This document shows, in pieces, positions 20,850 through 31,300 of a DNA stretch of 64,000 nt. How positions within the stretch are numbered: the first letter of the stretch is position 1; every line of letters begins with the position of its first letter. The notes beneath the pieces are model-generated. The model saw only the letters and a program-made list of their open reading frames with translations. It was not told the DNA's origin and did not search any database. The stretch comes from Salvia splendens. Taxonomy: Eukaryota; Streptophyta; Magnoliopsida; Lamiales; Lamiaceae. The translations under genes were made by a program, and so were the position numbers. Location of the stretch: NCBI RefSeq assembly GCF_004379255.2, contig NC_056040.1:35513779-35577778 (forward strand), read 5' to 3'.

Positions 20850-22314
20850 AACAATTGGCGACTCAAAGAACGTGTCAAAATCCGGCGCCCACTTGAACAC
20901 CCTCATCGGATGGCAATCAACATACCAATTCGGACTCCCATTAGGGCCATTTAGCACCTTAGCATAATCGGCCACCTCTTGAAATTGGAGTAAAATATGC
21001 TTAGCATTCAAGTATTTCCATGTGAATGCTCCAACTAGCCCCATGCCACTAAGACTTTTTTGAATTTGGGTTGTGGACGGGAGTGAATGGGAGAACTTCC
21101 CGACAATAGCTAGCCCTAGCTTCTCCGAGAGAAAATCCGTTTCAAAATCGGAAAAGGAGAGCGATGGCGTACCTTCAAAAGAGCCGGCTGTACCCAAAGG
21201 CTTAGTCTTGCCGTCGTCCAAGGGGATTGGCTCGGACTTTCGATTTGGGGCCGATGAACCCTCCACGGCCCCGGTCCCCCTGCGATTGGAATGATTCGTT
21301 GCCGCCTTCCACACATTCGCCGGCGGTGCCAGCGTTTCCGGCGAAGACTCCGGCGGTGCCAGCTTTTCCGGTGACGGCTCTGGCGGTTGTGCCATGGGGG
21401 CACGGTCTTCCATGCGTGCATCAGCCTCAAGGTGGAGGTAAGTAGCACATGGTATTGCTTGTGAGTACAAATTGTCATTTTCCCCATTTCGAGCAACACC
21501 TTCTTCCCCATGCAAAGTGGTCTTTGTCTCTACCTCTTTTTTCAAGTCACATGATTCCAACACATCACATGCCACCCCATCATCTAGCCTAGGACCCATG
21601 TGATGTATTGTACTTGCACCGGTTGGGTGGTGGTCCAGCTCACTCCGGCTCGCCGGCGCCGGCGAAATTCCGGCCACCTCCTCGGAATTGAGCATTTCCA
21701 TTGCAATCTTCTTCTTCTTTTCTTCCATCTTTGCTGTCGACTCCTTCATCGGCTCAACTACCTCCCGGAAACCGGATTTGACTGGTGGGTCCACTAGGTC
21801 ATCGTCTGAGATTCCGGCAGCAAAATACCGTTCATGGTCGAGATGGAGTAAGTGACCCGTATAGCTGCTTCGAAGGGGCCCGACCTCGCCATTTGAGCAA
21901 ACATTCTCATCGTATACCCATCGGAAGGCTGCTCTCCTTCCGGCGATGCTGTCTCCTCTTCATTTTTCCCGGCGAGTAGCTCCTCGGCCATTTCAAAGAT
22001 CATTTTTTTCTTGATTCGACTAACCCCCGAAATATTCTCAAGGCCTGTGCGTTTCAGCTCACGTCGGCCTCTCTCAGGGAAAGGAGTCCCGGCCCTCTTC
22101 GTCTTTGGCCGTGGGATGAAAGGGAGACTCCGTTCCGGCGAGCGGGGTGATTGGATCGTGTGAGATGAAACCGTAGCAGCCTCAACCGCCTGTTCTCCGC
22201 CGGCCTTCACCATAGTCGTGGCTGAAGATTACATTTCACCTCCCTCAAAGGGGAGGGAGGGAGAGTGGACGAAATCTAGAGAGAAGGGAGAGCTTCTCTC
22301 TCTTCCGATGAAGC
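20850..22314 (-). pseudogene. B2 part 1: 5'UTR and ORF1 N-terminal half
   Basis: ORF1 starts at 22213 (MVKAGGEQAVEAAT); the same MVKxGGE start is in B3 and B6. It runs through TKRAGTPFPERGRRELKRTGLE, a frameshift near 21794, a Pro-rich stretch (PPESSPETLAPP) and into the DUF4283-like domain (LGLAIVGKFSHSLPS, TWKYLNAKHILLQF, HPMRVFKWAPDFDTFFESPIV). The 5'UTR of about 100 bp carries the 8-bp hairpin at 22279-22300. The 3' edge is the L2 target-site repeat. Confidence 0.85.
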
Positions 22315-22331
22315 CTGCAGGTCCATACCTT

Positions 22332-23162
22332 ATCTCATCCTCTGGTTCATTTGGGCGGAGCGCAATAGGAGCCGTCATGAGCAGGTACAATTCAAACCTT
22401 TCAATGTTATTTGGCAAGTCCAAATGTTCATCCGGAACAATATGATAAGTGGGGGAATCAAACCGAAACATTGGAAAGGCGTGAGACTAAAAATGGAAAT
22501 ACCGAGTCAAGCCGTCCCAAGGAGGCCGAGAGGGATCGCCATGCAGGTCAAATGGCACCCACCGGACTGCCCGTGGATAAAGCTCAACACGGATGGAGCA
22601 TATCTAACCACGACACACAAAGGAGGAGGGGGAGGCATTGTCCGAGACCACTCCGGAAAAATGATTGTGGCCTTTGCAACACCTATTGATGCGCAATCGG
22701 CCCTTGAGGCCGAGCTCATGGCCTTCTACCACGGGCTAATTCTGGCCACAACATGGGGCCCGACGCACATTCACCGAGTCATGGCTCGCCTTCATTCCCT
22801 TAAGCAAAGACACACCGTCCGCGCCACCTTTCTTCACCGGGAGGGTAACAAAGTGGCTGACTTGCTTGCCAAGATGGGACTTGAACAACAATCCTTCCGC
22901 CCACAATGCTCCCCGCTTATTCCAAGCCATCGTCCGACTGGAGGAGAAGGGTACCCCCAACATTCGATGTAGAGATGAAGACCGTTAGTAGTGTATGGCC
23001 CACCGATCGTGAGCTTAGCGGACGCCGAAGAGTACGTAGGTGTCGAATCTGTTGATGGCTTGACCTCTCCCTACTCTTGTGGTGCAATTGCCTTAGGGAT
23101 TTTGTACTTTGCATTTTGGTTTTGTTCACCTAGGCTCCACCGTGAAGGTGTTAAAAAAAAAA
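22332..23162 (+). pseudogene. L1p ORF2 3' end: RNase H remnant, 3'UTR and poly(A)
   Basis: Continues the ORF2 cut at 4643: YLILWFIWAERNRSRHEQV, IKPKHWKGVRLKMEIP, then RNase H (KLNTDGAY, GGIVRDHSGK, ALEAELMA, FLHREGNKVADLLAKMG). About 60 bases holding the IESDAEQA catalytic motif are missing between LILA and TTWGPTH, and the end is frameshifted. The 3'UTR from about 22975 ends CTCCACCGTGAAGGTG and an A run at 23153-23162. Ty3/gypsy sequence follows directly, so this LINE entered a gypsy element. Confidence 0.87.
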
Positions 23163-23370
23163 GACTCAACATTGAAAAGAGGACAGAACAATATGCAAAG
23201 CAAGCCAACAAGGGTCGGAAACAAGTCATCTTTGAGCCGGGAGATTGGGTTTGGTTGCATATGAGAAAGGAGAGATTTCCTTCGAAAAGAAAGTCCAAGT
23301 TGCAGCCAAGAGGAGATGAACCATTCCAAGTGATTGCAAAAGTCAATGATAATGCTTACAAACTAGCACA
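23163..23370 (+). pseudogene. Ty3/gypsy fragment: integrase C-terminal tail region
   Basis: The reading [47 protein letters not shown] matches the same region of the minus-strand gypsy element at 27000-27290. It is one side of the gypsy copy that received LINE L1p. It stops abruptly where the 5' hairpin of B3 begins. Confidence 0.82.
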
Positions 23371-23373
23371 TGA

Positions 23374-24345
23374 GATAGAAGCTCTCCCTTCTCTCTAGAA
23401 TTCGTCCACTCCCTCTCCCTCCCCTTTGAGGGAGATGTAATGTGATTGTTGCATCCAACACATGGTGAAGTCCGGCGGTGAGTTGCCGGAGGGGGATGGC
23501 GATGCCTTGGAACACACGATGCAGCCCCTCTCCTCGCCGGAGTGGAAGTTTCATTCTATTGCACAGTCTAAAACCAAAAGGGTTGGCACGCCTCACCCGG
23601 AGAAAGCTCGACAAGCCCTCAAACGAACCGGCCTTGAATCTGGTTCGGAGGTTAGTCAGGCTAAGAAGAAGATGGTCTTTGAAATGGTGGATAGTCTCGT
23701 TGCGGAACGCCATGGTGAAAGGAAAGGGACGTGGGAAAACAAGCTCGCCCCTTTTGGGGATATGTTGAGCTCTCTAGCCCAAATGGCCAAGGAAGGGAGC
23801 GTCCCGACGAGTGGAATGGAAGGGCTCGATGGTGAGGAGATGGCCGGAATGTCGCCGGTGCCGGCAGGATGGAATATTGGAGGATCAAGCATGGAGAAAG
23901 AGATGGTCAACCGGCTGACCATTGCAAGTACCATGCCCCACGTGAAGGATGGGGTGGCATGTGAGTTGGTGGATGCATGTGACTCACAAAAGGAAGAAAA
24001 GACAAAGGCCACTTTTCATGGGCAAGATAATGTTGGTGCATTTGTGGAAAATGCCATTTTGAATTCAAAATCACCACCATGTACTATGCATCCTCATCTC
24101 GGCAAAGATGGAGGCGAGGATGACCACGGCTCCGACGCACCACCGCCGGAATCCTCGCCGGAAAACTTGGTCCGGCCGGCGGTTGATTGGAAGAAGGCAA
24201 AACAATTATTCTCCCATGGAGAGATGGGGAATGTGGAGGGAGCTTCAACCTGTACAATAGCCAAAAGGCCAAGCCAGTCACACTTGATGCCGGCAAGGCC
24301 AAGCCTATGGGAACGGCCGGCTGTCACGAAGGTACCCCATCTCTT
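23374..24345 (+). pseudogene. B3: B element 5' part, ORF1 N-terminus
   Basis: Begins with the B 5' hairpin (23374-23395, one mismatch). ORF1 starts at 23462 (MVKSGGELPEGDG) and reads about 290 codons through TKRVGTPHPEKARQALKRTGLE and ESSPENLVRP before losing homology at VPHLLAD, just where the DUF4283-like domain should start. It ends head-on against a minus-strand LINE at about 24345. Positions 23374-24115 are nearly identical to B6 (53870-54596). Confidence 0.8.
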
Positions 24346-26441
24346 GGCTGATTGAATGGCTGATTTCCATGCACCTCTTGGACGCTTTGAAGGTCATCTC
24401 TATATTGCCAAGAATAAGCTTGTCGAGGGCCATGGAACGGTAATCTGCGGCGATCACAAACAGTGCGGGGGAGATGGGATCTCCTTGTCTGAGCCCCCGA
24501 GTAGATTTGAAAAAGCCAGCTGGGGCGCCATTAATAAGGACCGAGAACCAACAAAAACTAATGCATCTTTCAATGAGGTCAATCCAAGCAGCCGGATAGC
24601 CCATGCGCCGAAGTACGTTGATTAAAAAACTCCATTGCACCCTATCATAGGCCTTGGCCATGTCGATCTTGATGGCCACATTCGGTGCTGGGGAACGCCT
24701 TGCTAATTCATGAAACATCTCTTGGGCGAGGAGGACGTTGTCGTGTAGGGGCTGACCCTTCACGAATCCACTCTGGATAGGGGAGATAACCTGAGTCAAA
24801 AAAGGCGCAAGGCGTGCGGTTAGTACTTTTGTGATAACCTTGTTAAGGACATTGCATAAGCTTATGGGCCGAAAGTCGGCCCATGTCTCGGGCGAGGCCT
24901 TATTCGGGATAAGGACAATGTTTGTGGTCGTGACACTTCGAGGAAGGTATGCCCCAAGAAAAACTTGTTTGATGGCTTCCACCACATCCGTTCCAATGAT
25001 CCCCCAACATGTTTAATAGAAGACGGCCGAGAAGCCGTCCGGACCTGGTGCACTATCCCCGGAGATGTCAAAAACCGCTTTCTACACCTCCTCACGGTCC
25101 GGTGGGTAGTGTAACTCCTCTATCTCGGTTGAGGGGGGGAGTTGGTGAATTAGGTCAAGGTCCGAGTCCTCAAGCGCCGGGGTGTCCGGGCAAAGAAGGC
25201 TCCGAAAGAACTTAACCGCCGAGTGCCGTATCTCTGTTTCTTCTGCAATCTCCCTGCCATCCACATTGATAGAGTGAATTCGGAGTCTAACTCTTTTCTG
25301 TTTCACCCAGCTTTGGTAGAATCTGGTATTCTTATCTCCATCTGCAAGCCACCTTAGTGCCGCTTTTTACCTCCAGAAGTCCTCCTCCATCCGGAGTAGG
25401 AGAATGTACTCGGCAATGTTTTTATTGATCTCGGTCCTGTTCCACGGCGTTGGGTCAGCCTCAAAATAGGCTTGAGCTTGCGCGATCCCTTCCTCCATTG
25501 CTTGGAGATTGGCGTGAATGTTGCCAAAAACCTCCTTGTTCCCAGCCTTAAGGGCCTTTTTGCTCCTAGCAAGCTTAGTTTGGAGATTTAAGAGCCCACT
25601 CGCCCCTGTCGTTTGAGCCCAAATATCTTGAACTAGCTGCAAAAAGCCGTCGTGCCGGACCCACATATATTGGAACCGGAAGGCACTACCCCTCGAGGGC
25701 GGCCTCGGCATCGAACACCTCGCAAGTATCAGACCATGATCCGAGGATACCCTCGGGAGATTAGTCACCCTCGTTGCCTCAAACGCATTTGTCCATGCCT
25801 CAATGACAAGCAACCAATCCAACCTTTCAAACAGGCCATTTTTAGCCCAAGTGAATTCCGCACCATCAAACCCCGGGTCCAGAAGCCTACAGTCTTCAAT
25901 GGCTTCGGCAAAATCAATCATCTTTGCTTGCCGATTGGTTTCACTACCAACCTTGTCTTCGTGTGCAAGGATCGTATTAAAGTCCCCTCCAATCAGCCAC
26001 GGTGTTCCTTCCATCCGGGTTGATATCTCCCTCATTTTATCCCACAGGGGATGTCGCTCCAATATATTGCATTTAGCATATACCACTGAGATGGAAATAT
26101 AGTTCGCCATCCGGTGCGAAGTTAGCCTTCCATGTAGGACTTGGTCCAAATCCTCCTCAATAATGAAGTTGGCTCCCTCCTCGGCAAATACCCATATCTT
26201 GCCGGACATATTTGATCCTTTGAATTTTAATCCCAGCGCCTTAGAGTACCGATCCGGGTCGGGATTAGTAAGTGGCTCCATTATTGCAAGAAACATGACA
26301 TTATAACACTTAATTAGTCTTTTTAGGACGTTTTGGGTCGGCGCATTAGCGACTCCCCTAGCGTTCCAAAACATGAGGTTGTAAGACACGATTAACAAGG
26401 AAGGCTCGTACCCGGAAGGTTTGAAGGCCCTCCTTGGAATA
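24346..26441 (-). pseudogene. LINE ORF2 fragment: endonuclease and RT up to YADD, broken
   Basis: The minus strand reads YNLMFWNARGVANAPTQN, GGDFNTILAHEDKVGS and SDHGLILARC (endonuclease), then RT motifs DFRPISLCNVLNKVI, SGFVKGQPL, KIDMAKAYDRVQW and GLRQGDPISPALF. In-frame stops fall near 25366, 25083 and 25015. It breaks off at MEISH, one residue block before YADD, where B3 abuts. The expected ATGATG start is lost: the ORF1/ORF2 boundary reads TTAATCGTG. A few ORF1 C-terminal codons run to 26441, where Ty3/gypsy LTR sequence starts. Confidence 0.85.
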
Positions 26442-26755
26442 TGACGATCTGATGGTCATCCTCCCTCGTGCACCAACGGTCTTCAAATGACATGCTTACA
26501 AGCCTATTTATAGGCTAGAATGGACTCTTGAAAGTCTCACATCATTAGTACAACTTAAGACACTTAAAATGACTCATAATAAAAGAAAAGTAACTCCTAA
26601 ACCTTTGGTGTAACTCTAGGATATCTAAAGTCACTTGTTTAACATAAAATGTAACTAAAACAGACCCTTCATTTTGGCTGCTCCAACTTGGACGAAAATT
26701 CATCATGTATCATCAATTTGGGCCTCCAAAATGTGATATGTAGTGACTCCAAACT
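26442..26755 (-). repeat. Ty3/gypsy 3' LTR portion (gypsy G1)
   Basis: This AT-rich stretch follows the pol stop on the minus strand and has no ORF. It contains a promoter-like TATA box, and its position downstream of the integrase tail fits a 3' LTR. The exact LTR start is not visible to me, and its outer end is cut by the LINE at 24346-26441. Bases 26573-26602 are the source-like match for the A1 filler. Confidence 0.6.
26504..26513 (-). promoter_or_regulatory. TATA box in the gypsy LTR
   Basis: The minus strand reads CTATAAATAG in an otherwise non-coding AT-rich LTR-like region. This is a good match to a plant LTR core promoter; no start site can be fixed from sequence alone. Confidence 0.5.
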
Positions 26756-28113
26756 TCAAGTCTTGGGCTGCCCACAAACTTGAATAATATTCACCACTTT
26801 GCCCAATGTAGAATAGTCTTGTAATTGGGCTTTTATTTCAACAACTAAAAGCAACATGGACTCCTTTATCTTCTTAGCTCTATCTCTTGTAATTGGCCCA
26901 CTTGAAATGATCAATGGATCCATCTTCTTGTCCTTGTAGATCAGCTTGGTTATGTCTCTATCATTCCCTTCTTCTTCAAGAGGATTCGTCCTCGAATCTA
27001 ATTCACCAACATAAGGAGATATATCAGAAACATTGAAAGTAGCACTTACATTAAACTCACCAGATAAGTCTAGTTTGTAAGCATTATCATTGATTTTTGC
27101 AATCACTTGGATAGGTCAATCTCCTCTTGGCTGCAATTGGACTTTCTTTTCGAAGGAAAACTCTCCTTTCTCATATGCAACCAAACCCAATCTCCCGGCT
27201 CAAAGATGACTTGTTTCCGACCCTTGTTGGCTTGCTTTGCATATTGTTCTGTCATCTTTTCAATGTTGAGTCTTACCCTTTCATGCAATCTTTTCACCAT
27301 TTCAGCCTTAGCTTTTCCATCAAGACTTGCACGTTCTTCAATAGGTATTGAAATCAAATCTAGTGGATTCAATGGATTAAAACCATACACAACTTCAAAT
27401 GGAGAAAAGTTAGTAGCAGAATGAACACTTCGATTATAAGCAAATTCAGCAAAAGGTAAGCATTCCTCCCAGCTTTTCAAGTTCTTTTTAGCTAAAGTTC
27501 GTAGTAATTGAGACAAAGTCCTATTAACTACTTCAGTTTGTCCATTAGTTTGTGGATGACAAGTAGTAGAAAATAAGAGTTTAGTTCCCAACTTATTCCA
27601 CAAAGTCCTATTAACTACTTCCGTTTGTCCATCAGCCGACTCACAAATTTAGCATCTCGATCACTCACAATTGATCTAGGAACACCATGCAAATGGACAA
27701 TTTCTTTAAAGAACAAATCAGCAATATGAGATGCATCTTCAATTTTGTGACATGGAATAAAATGTGCCATTTTTGAAAACCAACTCAAAACCAAGCAACT
27801 TAGAACTCAAAGTAGTGATCAAAAGGTACCTCCGAGAAATGCATCAGCCACAATGTTTTCTTTTCCCTTTTTATATTTGATTACATAGGGAAATGATTCA
27901 ATGAATTCCACCCACTTAATATGTCTCTTGCTAAGCTTACATTGACCTTTCAAGTACTTGAGAGATTCATGATCCGTATGAATTACAAACTCTCTAGGCC
28001 ACAAGTAATGCTGCCATGTTTGCAAAGAAGCTCTAACCAAAGCATATAACTCCTTGTCACACGTTGGATAGTTCAATTGAGCTCCTTTCAACTTTTCACT
28101 AAAGTAAACGATT
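26756..28113 (-). pseudogene. Ty3/gypsy G1 pol, 3' part: RNase H, integrase, tail
   Basis: The minus strand from 28091 reads RNase H ([42 protein letters not shown]). It then jumps, within about 60 bases near 27790, to integrase core ([61 protein letters not shown]) and the [11 protein letters not shown] tail, ending 26756. The HHCC zinc finger and the start of the integrase core are deleted. A 30-base motif (AAGTCCTATTAACTACTTC...) occurs twice, at about 27520 and 27604. Stops and shifts occur at 27603 and 27103. Its other half is at 35477-37214. Confidence 0.87.
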
Positions 28114-28364
28114 TTTTTTTTTTTTTTTTTTTTTTATCCAAACACCTTCATGGTGGAGGGTTCGTGGGTCCCTCATCCCTATATTTCAAAAAGTGACGAT
28201 TACAATACGTGGCCACACCCAAAAGTGGTGTGTCCTCACATACTTAGGAGTAGTATGCGGTCCCAAGCCATAAACCCGGACCTCATCCTACACCATTACA
28301 AAACACAAAATACAAAGAATCAAGAAAACAACGGTGGTACCCTCCCAACCTCCAAAACACTATA

Positions 28365-31300
28365 CTATTCTTCATCATTATGATGGACCCGAATGTTCGG
28401 GACTCCTAGTGCATCCATCCTAGTAATTGCAGCGAGGTGTCTCGGCATCGTGTGGGCATTCATACGGCAATAGCCGAGACTGTCAATTCCCATCTTTGCA
28501 AGTAAGTCTCCGGCCCTATTCCCTTCCCGGGGGGTGAAGGTGATACGCACACCTCGTTGTCGCTTGAGGAGGGAGATCCGCGCCACCACCCGGCTCGTGT
28601 GTGCCGGCCCCCATCGCATGCTATTAAGGAGCTGGACCACTTGTTGTGCAACCGACTCAATCCAGATAGGCCGGTTGAATTCCAGGGCAAGTTCTAACCC
28701 GAGTTGGATGGCAAGGAGCTCCGCCTCAAGGGCGGAGTGGGCCTCAAGTGGAGATGCAAAGGCTGAAAGCACTTTGCCCGTGTGATCTCGGATGATACCA
28801 CCTCCCCCGGCTTTATCCGACTCTTCCAAGTATGCACCATCGGTGTTGAGCTTGATCCAGGGGTCCTCCGGCGGTTGCCACTTGATTGCCACTGCGAGCG
28901 GCCTAGGGCTCCGAATTTCATCATGCCTCGGGACATTGATTTTAAGACGTACCCCTTTCCAATGCTTCTTCTTGTATATCCCGTTCGTCATACTATTCCG
29001 GATGTAGATTTGAACTTGCCAAATGACATTGAAAGGCCTAAATTGTACGGACTGGTGTCGGCTCCTATTCCGTTCTGCCCAAATGAACCATAAAATGAGA
29101 TACGGCATGGCCCTGCTTAGGTGTTTTTTGCCCGGTTGCCGAACTCTTCTCGTCCAGACCACAAGTCGTTCCGGTATGGTGTCATTGATCCGGAGGGGTG
29201 GTGACGGACCCTCGAACCATGTGTCAAATTCCCTCCATATCCCGTGAGCCCCGTCCCCTTGAATGAAGAGGTGTTGGAGGGATTCAATCCCTGGTCTATG
29301 TGGGCAGCAATGGCATTTGGAGGCCAATTCCATTCGTCTCCATTGCAGCTTTGTGTCCACCGGAATGCGGTTGGAGAGAAGTCGCCATAAAAATATGGCC
29401 ATAGAGGACGTGAGGCCCGCTCTCCAAATGTCATCGAGGCCTTGCACAATCGGCATTTGACTTTGTAAAGTCTCCCATGTAGTAGCAAGTGAGAACTCTC
29501 CATTGGTTGATAATCTCCATCTTGGTACATCCGGCCCATCCGAAATGACGGGTGTGTCGAGGATCTTTTGGACGATATGTTGTGCTAGGCCAGCTTGCGC
29601 TTGGAGATTCCGCAATTTAGGCTCATCCCATGCACCATCCTTAATGTAGTCCGCCACCCGAGCAAGAGGCCCTCCTCTATCATCAAGGCTAAGTTCTCTC
29701 AAAGGCGTCTCTCCAAGCCATAAGTCATCCCAAAATAGCATCTTCCCTTCTCCCACCACCCATCGAATGTGCGGTTGAGCAAGAGGCCGAGCCTTCAGAA
29801 TCCTCTTCCACGTAGGGCTTCCCCTCCCCAATGGTCTAGCTGTGAGCGGGGAGACCTTTTGACAGTATTTAGCCATTAAGTACGTAGCCCACAAGAAATT
29901 TTGTTCCCTAAACCGCCACCATAACTTGATGTTAAAGGCTCTTAAGACTTCCTTGATCTTCCGGATGCCCAATCCCCCCTCGGCCGTTGGTAGACAAGCC
30001 TGTTCCCAGCTTATCCAGTGCGTCCTCTTCTTCTCATTAGTTGACCCCCAAAAGAAACGGGCCATTTGATGATCCAATTGCTTGAGGGCACCGCCCGTAG
30101 GCTCGATAGCTTGGAAGATATGAAGTGGTATCGCTTCGAGTGTGCTTTTAATCAAAGTAAGTCTCCCCCCAAAGGAGAGGTGTCGATGGGCCCACCCAGA
30201 GATCCTAGCCGCGATTTTCTTACGGAGGAACAAGAACATGCTCGAGCGCTTCACACCTCGGTAAATAGGGACTCCAAGGTAAAGGAACGGGAACGTACCT
30301 CGAGTGAATCCTCCTTCCCTTTGTATTGTGTTTGTCCACCCTTCATGAGCCTCGGCAATGAAAAAATTGCTTTTCCCAAGGTTGACTTGTTGGCCGGACG
30401 CCTCGGCATAATGATCAAGGCATGCTCGTAGCCTCCGGAGAGGGTTCGCCGCCGCTTGCGTGAAGATGATGATGTCATCTGCATAGGCGAGGTGGCTGAT
30501 CTCAATACTTCCCCGGGTTGCTTTGAACGTCATTTCTTTGTTGCCGAGGATGAGTTTATCAAGAAGTCTCGAGAGGTAATCCGCGGCAAGGACGAATAGG
30601 GCGGGAGAGATGGGGTCCCCTTGCCTAAGGCCACGGGTAGATTTGAAAAAACCCGCCGGCGCCCCATTGACAAGGATTGAGAACCAACAAGACCCAATGC
30701 ATCTCTTGATGAGGTCCACCCACGGCTCGGGGAATCCCATGTGTTTAAGGACTTTTAGGAGAAACGGCCATTGAACTCGATCATAGGCCTTGGCCATATC
30801 TATCTTGATTGCAACATTAGGGGCCGGTGTGCTTCGTTGTAGCTCATGGAACATCTCCTGAGCAAGTAGTACGTTATCATTGAGGAGTCTCCCTTTGACA
30901 AAACCACTTTGGTTGGAAGCTACCACGCGTGGGAGTAAAGGGGCCAGTCGCTTGGAGAGTATCTTAGTAATCACCTTATTGATCACATTACACAAGCTAA
31001 TGGGCCTGTAGTCTCCCCATGACTCTGGAATGGGCTTCTTCGGGATGAGTACAATGCTTGTGGTCGTGAAGCTTCGGGGAAGAAAGGCCCCACCGAAAAA
31101 TTGTCTAACCGCATCCACCACATCCGATCCCACAATGCTCCAGCAGGCTTGGAAAAAGAGAGCCGAATAGCCATCCGGTCCAGGAGCACTATTGGCCGAG
31201 ATGTCGAAGACCGCTCTTTTCACTTCATCCGCATCTGGAGGTTCGGGGAGGGCCGCCAAAGACTCCGAAGGGGGAAGTCGGTGTAGGAGGCTTAGGTCCG

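Larger units (their letters stand above)
4644..22314 (-). mobile_element. B2: full-length ORF1-only half-LINE, split by LINEs A1 and L2
   Basis: B2 lies on the minus strand in three pieces: 20850-22314 (5'), 13002-13612 and 4644-5126 (3'). Joined without target-site duplicates it is about 2.5 kb: a short 5'UTR starting with a hairpin, one ORF1 of about 725 codons, a 240-bp 3'UTR and a poly(A). It is flanked by the direct repeat CTGCAGGTCCATACCTT (4627-4643 and 22315-22331) inside LINE L1p ORF2. No reverse transcriptase is encoded, so movement would need one supplied in trans. Confidence 0.82.
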
